Part shown: positions 55,038 to 62,651 of the stretch, one piece after another
How positions within the stretch are numbered: position 1 is the stretch's first letter
Layout of the letters: the number at the start of each line of letters is the position of its first letter
Origin: Roseateles aquatilis
GTDB taxonomy: Bacteria > Pseudomonadota > Gammaproteobacteria > Burkholderiales > Burkholderiaceae_C
Direction of reading: 5' to 3'
Assembly: GCF_002205645.1 (NCBI RefSeq)
Contig: NZ_NIOF01000014.1
Span: 62,001-126,000 of the forward strand
Length of the DNA: 64,000 bases
Notes under the pieces: generated by a model
Databases searched by the model: none
Seen by the model: the letters and a program-made list of their open reading frames with translations, nothing else
Told to the model about the DNA's origin: nothing
Position numbers and translations under genes: made by a program

Positions 55038-56021
55038 TCAGGCGGGTAGCCCCGCCGCCGCGCTCGTCAATCGCCTGGCGTAGGCCTCCCGCAACCACGG
55101 CGGCGACTGCACCTCGACCTGCCCGGCGTGCCGCAGCAGGTCCATCAGCAGCTCGGTCGCGTCGACGAACGGCAGCTCCAGCCGCCAGCGGCCATCGGGC
55201 AGCCACTCGCTGCGCTGCGCGGGATGCCATTCCTCGCTGGATACCCAGGCGGCGGTCTGCTCGCTGAAGATCAGCGTCGCCCATTGCGGATCGCCCCCGG
55301 CGAAGATGCCGTAGCCCTGATCGAGCTCGTCCTCCAGCTCCTTCAGCGGCAGGCTGCGGGCCGCCTGGCCGTCGAGGACTTCCGCCGTCTCCATCGCATC
55401 GAGCGCGAACCGCCTCAGCCCATCGCTGCCATGGCACCACGCGTCCAGGTACCAGGTGTTGCGGTAATGCACGAGGCGCTGCGGCGACACCTCGCGCTCG
55501 CTGACCGATCCGCCGCCCGGTCCCCGCTTGCGATAGCGCAGCCGCAAGCGGGCTCGTTTCACGACGGCGCTGCCCACGGTCTCGAAGTGCTCCGACGGCA
55601 CCCGGCGCCGCGCGGTCGAGATCAGCTTGATGCGCCGCGTCATTTCCTGTGCCTCGGCCGCGTCGCCGCCCAGCATGCCGGTCAGCTTGTCCAGCATCGG
55701 TTGCAGGTGGCGGCTGAGCAGGCCGTTCTCGTCGAGCCCGGCCATCATCTGATGCATCGTCAGCAGCGCGTGCAACTCCTTCTCGCTGAACCAAACACCC
55801 GGCAACTCGTGCCGCTGCCCGCGCCATTGCTGGCCGAATCGGTAGCCGTTCTCGGCGGCGTCGTACTCGATGGGCGCATCCATCCGCTCACGCAGGTATT
55901 GCAGGTCGCGCTTGAGCGTGGCCGGAGACACCTCCAGCAACTCCCGCATTTCCGCGAAGCTCACGCAGCCGCGGCTGCGAATCAGCATTTCGATCTTGTA
56001 GAAGCGCTCGGTACGGTCCAC
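55038..56021 (-). CDS. HTH-WYL transcriptional regulator
   Basis: 327 aa. N-terminal winged helix of the DeoR type (FAEMRELLEVSPATLKRDLQYL) and a WYL domain with HYRNTWYLDAWCHGSDGLR, which senses nucleic-acid-like ligands in studied members. It is divergent from an HNH-like gene across a region with a perfect 11-base inverted repeat. WYL regulators often control phage-defence genes, which makes the neighbour interesting. Confidence 0.92.
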   Translation of the reverse strand: MDRTERFYKIEMLIRSRGCVSFAEMRELLEVSPATLKRDLQYLRERMDAPIEYDAAENGYRFGQQWRGQRHELPGVWFSEKELHALLTMHQMMAGLDENGLLSRHLQPMLDKLTGMLGGDAAEAQEMTRRIKLISTARRRVPSEHFETVGSAVVKRARLRLRYRKRGPGGGSVSEREVSPQRLVHYRNTWYLDAWCHGSDGLRRFALDAMETAEVLDGQAARSLPLKELEDELDQGYGIFAGGDPQWATLIFSEQTAAWVSSEEWHPAQRSEWLPDGRWRLELPFVDATELLMDLLRHAGQVEVQSPPWLREAYARRLTSAAAGLPA

Positions 56022-56038
56022 GGCGACCCTCCTGACAG

Positions 56039-56076
56039 ATTTGGGTCAGTCACGGCCACTTTCCGCTGACCCAAAT
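56039..56076. promoter_or_regulatory. Inverted repeat operator candidate for the WYL regulator
   Basis: ATTTGGGTCAG (56039-56049) and CTGACCCAAAT (56066-56076), exact reverse complements, 16 bases apart, in the divergent promoter region. Confidence 0.7.
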
Positions 56077-56084
56077 TGGTGGTG

Positions 56085-56099
56085 GCTCATTCTATGAGC
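56085..56099. promoter_or_regulatory. Second small palindrome in the WYL / HNH-like divergent region
   Basis: GCTCAT-TCT-ATGAGC, perfect 6-base arms, about 70 bases before the HNH-like start. Could be a second operator half or overlap a promoter. Confidence 0.4.
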
Positions 56100-56170
56100 T
56101 ACTTGGATCGAATACTTGATCCCAAGCCTGAATCACCAGCCGCCATCCCGGCGTCTTCAAGGAGAGTCCC

Positions 56171-57274
56171 ATGGTCGCCACGATCCACCGCACCGCCGCC
56201 GACATCCACGTTCAGCAACTGGCCCTGCCCATGGTTGCCCTGGCCGAGGACGGACGGGCGCTCAGGGACAAGGTCGAGGACATCGCCCTGTCGAGCCACG
56301 AGCGTGTCGGCTTCGAGCTGGGCTGGGATTACGCGCACCATGGCCTGACGCCTCCCGTCGAGCAATTGTTCCGCCAGTCGCCGCTGCAACAAGGCTGGCA
56401 ACTGGGGCGTTCGACCTTTGGCGCGCGCACCCTGAAATCGCATCGGCACACACAGCTGTGGCTGTCGCTGCGACTGCACGCCTGGCAGCGGGGTCGCAAC
56501 TTCGAGACGCTGCTGGTCACGCCCAACTACCTGCAGCAGTTGGACACGAGCCACTGCCCGATCAGCCGCCTGCCTCTGAACGACGAGGCGGCTCATCCAC
56601 AACTGCGCTCCATCGACCGTGTCCGCGACGACGCGGGATATGCCGCTGGCAATCTGGCGCTGATCAGCCATGCGGCCAACACCGCGAAGGCCGATCGCAG
56701 CTGGCAGCAAGCCTGGGCGATGGCGCAAAGCCTGCGGCAGGGGCCGATGACGATGGCCGGCGGCCTGAATGCCGAGGCCTGGGAGCGCATGGCGATCCTG
56801 GCGAGCTTCGTGACGCCGATGTCGCATGAGCTCGCGGCTCAGTTGCCGATGCTGGTCCTGCCGCCGAACCGCTTGCGCCTGTTCAACCCGGTTCAAGCCT
56901 TGCAGGCACTCGTCACGCGTCAACTCGCGACGCCGGGTTGGAGCCAGCGCCTGACGCGTCTGGAAGCGCTGATGGCGCCTCAACAACGCGCCGACTTCTC
57001 GCGTTTCCTGCTGGCGCTGGTGCCGCGCGTGCTGCGCAGCCAGTCGCTCACCGATCCGGTGGAGATCCGTTGGGCGCTCGAAGATGCCTGGCGCGATGCG
57101 CTGCTGCAAAAACGCTGGACGCGCTTCGCGCAACAACTGACCCCGGCGCAGGCCGAGACGCTGGTGCAGCGCGCCGCCAACAAGCGCCTGAGCAATGTCC
57201 GGGTGCAAAACCACGGCCCGGCCGCGACCGATGGGTGGGCGTTGGAGCGTCAGGGATTTCGCGCCGCCGCCTGA
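56171..57274 (+). CDS. Uncharacterised protein with HNH-like motif
   Basis: 367 aa. Middle region (129-175) reads CPISRLPL, then SIDRVRDDAGYAAGNLALIS and HAANTAKADRSW. The order CPxSR...S-x-DR...D-x2-GY-x3-GN...IS-x2-AN-x2-K is that of small HNH/treble-clef nucleases, although the usual second Cys pair is missing. N- and C-terminal parts are helical and unassigned. Divergently controlled with a WYL regulator. Possibly DNA-targeting; function unproven. Confidence 0.6.
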   Translation: MVATIHRTAADIHVQQLALPMVALAEDGRALRDKVEDIALSSHERVGFELGWDYAHHGLTPPVEQLFRQSPLQQGWQLGRSTFGARTLKSHRHTQLWLSLRLHAWQRGRNFETLLVTPNYLQQLDTSHCPISRLPLNDEAAHPQLRSIDRVRDDAGYAAGNLALISHAANTAKADRSWQQAWAMAQSLRQGPMTMAGGLNAEAWERMAILASFVTPMSHELAAQLPMLVLPPNRLRLFNPVQALQALVTRQLATPGWSQRLTRLEALMAPQQRADFSRFLLALVPRVLRSQSLTDPVEIRWALEDAWRDALLQKRWTRFAQQLTPAQAETLVQRAANKRLSNVRVQNHGPAATDGWALERQGFRAAA

Positions 57275-57297
57275 TTCGAGGCGGCGATCGCGGGAAG

Positions 57298-57516
57298 TCA
57301 GCCAGGTATGCCCACGTGCAGCTTCTCCAGGCCGCCGTTCTGGTCCTGCAGCGCGACGTGATAACCCTGTTCCACGAACCAGTTGGCCCAGTTCCTGGCG
57401 AGGGTCTTCTCCGGCAACCAGGGGCCCGTCTTGTCCATGTGGACGCGATTGCCTCGGCGTTCGTAGAACACCACGCGCCACATGTTGGTGGGGATGCGAT
57501 CGTGAAAACTACCCAT
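57298..57516 (-). CDS. Small conserved-looking hypothetical protein (72 aa)
   Basis: 72 aa, beginning MGSFHDRIPTNMWRVVFYER. The middle (TGPWLPEKTLARNWANWFVE) and YHVALQDQNGGLEKL look like a small alpha-beta domain. No strong ribosome site; an internal ATG (MWRVV) is possible. Function unknown. Confidence 0.5.
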   Translation of the reverse strand: MGSFHDRIPTNMWRVVFYERRGNRVHMDKTGPWLPEKTLARNWANWFVEQGYHVALQDQNGGLEKLHVGIPG

Positions 57517-57534
57517 AAGCGATCGCGGAATCTA

Positions 57535-58014
57535 TCAAAGCAACATGTCGCGACGGGAGGGGGGCAACACCTGGAACCATGACGAAATCGCCTGGACCGT
57601 GCAGAGTTCCCGCGCCGCCTTGCTGCGACTGTTCGCAGACCATTCCAACAGCACCATGTCGTCGCACAAGAGCGTCTTCGCACCGCCTTGCAGCGCAAGC
57701 TCGATCAACGGCCGATGGTGCTCGGCCACCTTGGCGATGCGTGCGCCTCGGAGGGGTTTCACGACCTCCGCATAGGGCAGGAAATCGGCCAGCAACTCCT
57801 GCTGCTGATCAGCCGGCAGCGCCAGACGCGGATAGGCCAATGCGCACATCAGCGTCGATGCCAGATCGGGACTCACCAGCGGCCGAATGACCCCCTGCTG
57901 CCAGGCTCGACGCAGACCCAGGGCCTCGCCGCCGGAACGCAGCAACGCGCGCAGGATCAGCGCCGGATCGATCACGACACGCTCGGGCGCGCCGGAGGTC
58001 GAACGACGGCTCAT
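57535..58014 (-). CDS. PIN-domain toxin (COG1569-like)
   Basis: 159 aa. PIN ribonuclease fold: D16 in RVVIDPALILRALL, acidic residues in the middle, and LLCDDMVLL (D118, D119). Probably cleaves RNA when released from its antitoxin. The ATG overlaps the antitoxin stop (ATGA), the standard order of antitoxin first. Confidence 0.8.
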   Translation of the reverse strand: MSRRSTSGAPERVVIDPALILRALLRSGGEALGLRRAWQQGVIRPLVSPDLASTLMCALAYPRLALPADQQQELLADFLPYAEVVKPLRGARIAKVAEHHRPLIELALQGGAKTLLCDDMVLLEWSANSRSKAARELCTVQAISSWFQVLPPSRRDMLL

Positions 58015-58355
58015 GCGGAGGTCTTGGCCGCGGGTTTCGTCCTGACCTTGGCAGCCTTCGACGGCGCCTTGCGCGCCGGCTTCAGCGGCTTCGCCTTCGC
58101 CGCCACCCTGGCCTTGTTGCCGGCCTTGGCCTCGACAGGCTGGCGAGCCCACGCCAGCGCCCGATCGGCCAGGTCGTCACCGAGGTCCAGCTCCGCCAGC
58201 TTGGCCCGCACCGCGTCGCCGCGCTGGATGCGTACCGGCGTCAGCAACACCTGACCCGCCTGCAACTGGACCTCGAAGTACTGCACGGGGCCGAGGCGAT
58301 CGGTGACGCTCTTGGGCAGCGTCAATTGATTCTTGGAAGTGAGCTTGGCCAGCAC
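58011..58355 (-). CDS. AbrB/MazE-type antitoxin with Lys/Ala-rich tail
   Basis: 114 aa, GTG start. Residues 1-48 form the SpoVT-AbrB swapped-hairpin domain (KLTSKNQLTLPKSVTDRLG). From about residue 75 the protein is a Lys/Ala/Pro-rich tail (VAAKAKPLKPARKAPSK) like histone H1, which could bind DNA or the toxin. Coupled to the PIN gene downstream. Confidence 0.8.
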   Translation of the reverse strand: MLAKLTSKNQLTLPKSVTDRLGPVQYFEVQLQAGQVLLTPVRIQRGDAVRAKLAELDLGDDLADRALAWARQPVEAKAGNKARVAAKAKPLKPARKAPSKAAKVRTKPAAKTSA

Positions 58356-58467
58356 GGAAAAAGGGACCTGCGTGAACGAAAGGACAGTCGTCGAAAGGAC
58401 GGACTTGGCCGACGCCGAAAAGCACGAAAGGCCGCCTCACGGCAGCCTCTCGTTCCGTCGCGAGGAC

Positions 58468-58986
58468 TCAGACCAGCGAGCGCTGCAGGCGCAACTGCTC
58501 GAGCGGCTTGCCTTCGACGTCGACGGCCTTGACGCTGTCGGACTCGGCCAGGAAACCGGCCAGCTCGAAGAAGCGCATCGCTCGCGCATTGTTCTTGTAG
58601 GTCCACAGCGTGACGCGGGTGCAGCCTTCTTCGTGAAGACCTTCCTGCGCGGCCTCGACCAAGGCCTGGCCGACACCCTTGTCCCAATGGGACGGCGATG
58701 CGTACATGGCCCAGATCTCGCCGGTCGTGGACGGCGTGCCCTTGTCGCGGGAACGATCGAAACCGACGAAGCCCATGACTTCGTTGTCGAGATGCGCGAC
58801 CAGCACTTGCGGCTCGCACATGTTGATGGCTTCTCGCCAGTACGCCTGGCGTTGCGTGACCGACAGCCCGTTGAGGGCGGCGTCAGGCCAGAACTCCTTG
58901 TACGCATCCTGCGCGGAAGTCACCTGGATCTGGGCGATGGCCTTTGCATCACGCAGAGTGGCCGGGCGAACCTGAATACTGGACAT
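58468..58986 (-). CDS. GNAT-family N-acetyltransferase
   Basis: 172 aa. GNAT domain: IQVRPATLRDAKAIAQIQV, acetyl-CoA region MYASPSHWDKGVGQALVEAA and TYKNNARAMRFFELAGF. Typical single-domain enzyme; substrate unknown. Start MSSIQVRP; the longer frame upstream is unlikely. Confidence 0.88.
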   Translation of the reverse strand: MSSIQVRPATLRDAKAIAQIQVTSAQDAYKEFWPDAALNGLSVTQRQAYWREAINMCEPQVLVAHLDNEVMGFVGFDRSRDKGTPSTTGEIWAMYASPSHWDKGVGQALVEAAQEGLHEEGCTRVTLWTYKNNARAMRFFELAGFLAESDSVKAVDVEGKPLEQLRLQRSLV

Positions 58987-59130
58987 ACCTAAGAGCAAAT
59001 ACGAAACAGGAAAGCGCGAGATTGTCCCAGCCAAAGCGGCCAAACGGGCATCTTGACAGTAATTGATTTGCTGATCCGGTTTTGATGCGCCGCCGCGATC
59101 GACCACACGTGCCGTTCGCGATGAGGACTA

Positions 59131-59793
59131 TCAGACCAGGGACTCCTGCAAATGACGGCGCACATCCCGCGCATAGCCGGTCGCCGCCTTGTGCCACATG
59201 GGCCTTGCCACGGCCTGCAATCGCAGCAGCAACTCATGTTCGATGCTCAGTTCACCGAGAAATTCGGCGAGTTCAACACCAATGTCGCGCTGCATCCGCT
59301 GCACCAATTGCGCCGTCGTCAACGCATCGGCCAGTGCCCGGTGCGCGCGGCCGTTGTCCGGCAAGGCGTGATATCGCGCCAAGGTGCCGAGCTTGCAGTT
59401 GGGCGATTCGGGATAGAGCCGGCGAGCCAGCTTCACGGTACATGCGAACTCGGGCGCGACCCGCGGCGCCACTTCCGCGCGCTCCAGCTCATGCAACAGG
59501 AAACCGCGATCGAACGCCGCGTTGTGCGCGACGAAACCGCAGCCGGCCGTGAACTCAGCCACCTCCCGCATGACCCGCGCCGCATCCGGCGCGTCTTCCA
59601 GCATCTCATTGCTGATGCCCGTCAGGCGTTCGATCATCGGCGGGATCCAGGCACCCGTGTTCATCAGGCTCTGGTACTGGCCGGCGATCGCGCCATCTCG
59701 CAGCAGGACGATGCCGATCTCGGTGGCCCGGCCGCCGCCTTGGGGCGAGTGGCCCGTGGTTTCGAAGTCGATGACGGCGATGGTGCGCTTCAT
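59131..59793 (-). CDS. DnaQ-like 3-prime exonuclease (DEDDh)
   Basis: 220 aa. Catalytic set D9 and E11 in VIDFETTG, D95 in HNAAFDRGFL, and H151/D156 in NGRAHRALADAL, so the nuclease is intact. Related to the epsilon subunit of DNA polymerase III; probably an accessory proofreading or repair exonuclease. The minus-strand MazG-like gene lies 55 bases upstream, so they may be co-transcribed. Confidence 0.9.
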   Translation of the reverse strand: MKRTIAVIDFETTGHSPQGGGRATEIGIVLLRDGAIAGQYQSLMNTGAWIPPMIERLTGISNEMLEDAPDAARVMREVAEFTAGCGFVAHNAAFDRGFLLHELERAEVAPRVAPEFACTVKLARRLYPESPNCKLGTLARYHALPDNGRAHRALADALTTAQLVQRMQRDIGVELAEFLGELSIEHELLLRLQAVARPMWHKAATGYARDVRRHLQESLV

Positions 59794-59848
59794 GCGGAAC
59801 GGCGGGCTGAGGACAGTGTTCGAGAAAGAAATCGGATAACGCCGGACG

Positions 59849-60169
59849 TCAGGCCGGCGCGTCAGGCTCGGGGTACTTCTTCGCGTTGAGGACCAGCTTG
59901 CGTTCGACCGCGTTGGGCACATCGACACCCGCTCGGTCCGCGATCTGCAGCAGGTACATCAACACATCGGCGATCTCTTCGCCAAGGTGCTCGCGGGTCG
60001 CGCCGTCGAGCTGCTGAGATTCTTCGGCGGTCATCCACTGGAAGATTTCCACCAACTCCGCGGCCTCGACGACCAGGGCCATCGCCAGGTTCTTCGGCGT
60101 CAGGTACGGGTCCCACTGGCGGGTCGCGGCGAAGCCGCGCAGTCGATGTTGAAGGTCGGCGATGTCCAT
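59849..60169 (-). CDS. MazG-like nucleotide pyrophosphohydrolase
   Basis: 106 aa. The EAAEL...EEIADV pattern (E35, E38, E64, D68) is the Mg-binding set of the all-alpha NTP-PPase superfamily. Hydrolyses NTPs, possibly damaged ones, to NMP; soluble. Upstream of the exonuclease, both in nucleotide hygiene. Confidence 0.9.
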   Translation of the reverse strand: MDIADLQHRLRGFAATRQWDPYLTPKNLAMALVVEAAELVEIFQWMTAEESQQLDGATREHLGEEIADVLMYLLQIADRAGVDVPNAVERKLVLNAKKYPEPDAPA

Positions 60170-60559
60170 GGGTCCGCAGTGTGCAAGTCCGTCGCATCCG
60201 GCTCAAGGTCCGTGTGCAAGGGTCGGGTGTTGCTGCAACGCGGCCGGGAATTTTCTCGCCTCTCTTTTCAACATCAGGGTTTTATATATCTCCTTAGTTG
60301 TCTTAGTAGAGGGGCCCCTTCGCTGTGGACAAGCCAAAATTCTTCAACTCTGACAATGACTTGTCGCGATCACAACGCTGTGTGCCGAGGGCTCGGAAGC
60401 GCATGCATGACATGACAACAAGCTTGGAAAATTCAAGCGCCCTGTGGACAAGCATGGAGTTGCCAGAAAGTTTTCCACAGCGTTGTTGGCTTTACAGCGC
60501 GACCGCTTTGCGAGTAGCGACCTGCCCATGTGAACAAGTCGCTCCCGGTGACCCGCGTT
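60170..60559. other. AT-richer gene-free region with DnaA-box-like 9-mers
   Basis: 390 bases without a gene between the MazG-like gene and queE. AT-rich block at about 60250-60310 (TTTTATATATCT within it). TGTGGACAA occurs at 60324-60332 and 60443-60451, and TTTTCCACA at 60471-60479; each is one base from a DnaA box. It may hold the MazG-like promoter. Whether DnaA acts here is unknown. Confidence 0.45.
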
Positions 60560-61195
60560 TCAGTCGATGCCGACGACCTTGTGCATCTGGATCGACAGAC
60601 GCCACCGTGGATGGGCCATGCAGTAGGCGACAGCGGCCTTGGTGTTCTGCTTCTGCAGTACAGAGTCCATCGGCTGGAGAAAGAAGTAATCGAAGTCCAG
60701 GGCAGCGAACCGCTCCGGCATCGCCAGCGGCTGTGGATAAACCAGCTTCAGCTCGTTGCCCTTCGTCAGTACCAGCTCGGCATCGGCCTTGGGGCTGACG
60801 CAGATCCAGTCCAGTCCTTCGGGAGCGGGCTGGGTGCCGTTGGTTTCGACGGCGATCTCGAAGCCCAGCGCCTTCAACGCGGTGATCAACGGGCCGTCGA
60901 GTTGCAACAGCGGCTCGCCGCCGGTGCAGACGACATAGGGCTTGCCCGGCTGGTCCATCGGCCATTTCGCGGCGATGGCCTCGGCCAGCGCATCGGCCGA
61001 CGCGAACTTGCCTCCGCCCTGCCCGTCGGTGCCGACGAACTCGGTATCGCAGAAGGTGCAGACGGCCGCGGCACGATCCTGCTCGCGGCCTGTCCACAGG
61101 TTGCAGCCGGCAAACCGGCAGAACACGGCCGCCCGGCCTGCCTGGGCGCCCTCACCCTGCAACGTGTAGAACATTTCCTTGACGGCGTAGGTCAT
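60560..61195 (-). CDS. queE: 7-carboxy-7-deazaguanine synthase QueE
   Basis: 211 aa. Radical-SAM enzyme of queuosine synthesis: converts 6-carboxytetrahydropterin to 7-carboxy-7-deazaguanine. Cluster cysteines C31, C46, C49 (C-x14-C-x2-C, the QueE variant), YTLQGEG start and VCTGGEPLLQ. The ATG overlaps the queD stop (ATGA), so both are one operon with queD first. Substrate is the queD product. Confidence 0.96.
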   Translation of the reverse strand: MTYAVKEMFYTLQGEGAQAGRAAVFCRFAGCNLWTGREQDRAAAVCTFCDTEFVGTDGQGGGKFASADALAEAIAAKWPMDQPGKPYVVCTGGEPLLQLDGPLITALKALGFEIAVETNGTQPAPEGLDWICVSPKADAELVLTKGNELKLVYPQPLAMPERFAALDFDYFFLQPMDSVLQKQNTKAAVAYCMAHPRWRLSIQMHKVVGID

Positions 61196-62304
61196 ACGGG
61201 GATCAGCTCCTCGACCGGGCCGTGGCTGACGATCGCCCCGCTGCCGCGGGTTTCGTAGAGGTCGACGCGCTCCAGCGGCGGCAACTGGGCCTTCGCGTGT
61301 TGCAGCACCCAGGCCGCGAGGCTCGCGGTGTCCGCGTCCGGCAGGCCGGCGAGCTCATGCAGCGGATGGTGGTCCATGGCCTTGTAGATCGGATCGAACA
61401 ACTGCTTCACGTCGCTGAAGTCCATCGCCCAGCCGTGGACCTCGTCCAGCGGCGCGTTCAGGTGCAAGCGCAGCGTGAAGGTGTGGCCGTGGATGCCAGC
61501 CAGTGGATGACCATCGGGCGCGCGCGTCAGCTTGACCGCGCTGTCAAGGGTGAACTCCTTCCAGATCCGGTAGCGCTCGCCGTCGAAGTTGGCGCCGCTG
61601 GACCCGGTCTCGTAGACGGTGACCCAGCTCAGCTCCGGCAACTTCGGTTTCAGCCGCTCCCACAGCCAGGAAGAGATGAGCTCGCTGGTCGGATTGGACA
61701 GGCCCTCGATCTCGTTCAGGCACTGGTAGTTCAGCTGCGCATGGAACGGGGCCCAGAGGTCGTCGAGATGGTCGTAGTCGATGCTCAGGTCGCGTCCGCC
61801 GAGGTCCTGGTTGGCATGCAGGATCAGTTCGAAGCCATGACCGTGCATGCGGCCGCACTTGTGGCCCATCGGCACGTTGGGCAGCTGATGCGCGGCCTGG
61901 AAGCGATATCGGCGCCAGACATGGGCATGGCCGTTGGCGTCCAGGTCGACGCCGGAGTGCGCGGTGCTCTGGATGCCGACTTGCGTGATGCCGGGGACCT
62001 TGAACTCGGTCTCGAGGCGATGGCGGATCCAGCGGGCGACGTTTTCGTCGGTCGGCTGGGTGATGTGCTGGTTCAGCAGCGCGTGATCCAGCGGGGCGAT
62101 GCAACGTTCCAGGCAATCACGCAGCGCATGCACTTCGGAGCCAGGGAACGGTGCCCAACCGTTGGGCAATTCGGCCCGCACCGTGGCCAGGTAGCTGTGG
62201 CCATGCAAGCCGCGGCTGCGATGTCCGGGCGGCAGCGCATCGATCTGGCAGGCCGACTCGAACCCCGCCGAAGCGGTGAACAGAGGAGAGGGAAAAGAAG
62301 ACAT
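61192..62304 (-). CDS. queD: 6-carboxytetrahydropterin synthase QueD, three tandem domains
   Basis: 370 aa, about three times the usual 120. Domains: 1 (about 1-125), 2 (130-245), 3 (246-365), each with an HGH zinc pair (H34/H36, H154/H156, H272/H274). Domain 2 keeps zinc H139 and catalytic C150 but has NYQ (192-194) in place of DHH. Domain 3 keeps D311-H312-H313 and E351 but has lost the Cys (L268) and first zinc His (V257). Domain 1 keeps D73-H74 but lacks the Cys (S30) and the usual Glu. So the active-site parts are split between domains. Makes the QueE substrate in queuosine synthesis. Confidence 0.9.
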   Translation of the reverse strand: MSSFPSPLFTASAGFESACQIDALPPGHRSRGLHGHSYLATVRAELPNGWAPFPGSEVHALRDCLERCIAPLDHALLNQHITQPTDENVARWIRHRLETEFKVPGITQVGIQSTAHSGVDLDANGHAHVWRRYRFQAAHQLPNVPMGHKCGRMHGHGFELILHANQDLGGRDLSIDYDHLDDLWAPFHAQLNYQCLNEIEGLSNPTSELISSWLWERLKPKLPELSWVTVYETGSSGANFDGERYRIWKEFTLDSAVKLTRAPDGHPLAGIHGHTFTLRLHLNAPLDEVHGWAMDFSDVKQLFDPIYKAMDHHPLHELAGLPDADTASLAAWVLQHAKAQLPPLERVDLYETRGSGAIVSHGPVEELIPV

Positions 62305-62588
62305 CCCGAGAGTGTGACACGCTCGGTTTTCTTATTCCTTTGTATTGAATATCTCTCTGGTCGTAATGGTAGGTGTTGGCCACTTTCTGTGGATAACCGC
62401 TGTTTGATGTTTGGCATCAACGACTTGCGAACGGTTCAACCCTGTGTGGCGAACCCATGGGAACGCGGGAGCGTTCGATAACAACTTCGCCGGACGCGAT
62501 TCCGATGTGGACAACCTGCCTGTTGTTCCGCGAGCGTCCCCAGGTCTGTGCACAGGGCCCGCAGCGGCCTTTCCGAGCGGTCGAGGCG
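62305..62588. promoter_or_regulatory. Region upstream of queD with DnaA-box 9-mers
   Basis: 284 bases without a gene. Exact DnaA box TGTGGATAA at 62388-62396 and near-box TGTGGACAA at 62506-62514. AT-rich around 62320-62380, which probably holds the queD promoter. I saw no preQ1 riboswitch fold. Confidence 0.4.
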
Positions 62589-62613
62589 AAAAAAAGCCCC
62601 GCGTCGGCGGGGC
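62589..62613 (-). terminator. Rho-independent terminator of S1/P1 nuclease gene
   Basis: On the minus strand GCCCCGC-CGAC-GCGGGGC followed by seven Us (A-run 62589-62595 on the plus strand). It sits about 40 bases after the stop. Confidence 0.92.
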
Positions 62614-62651
62614 TCTCCACAGGGCTGATGGGCGCTTTCGGCGCCTATCGT

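Noticed and set aside
60325-60798. Plus-strand frame across the DnaA-box region
   Set aside because: Ser/Arg-rich, no ribosome site, and its 3-prime half is antisense to queE.
62305-62400. preQ1 riboswitch before queD
   Set aside because: No small hairpin followed by an A-rich pseudoknot tail could be found.
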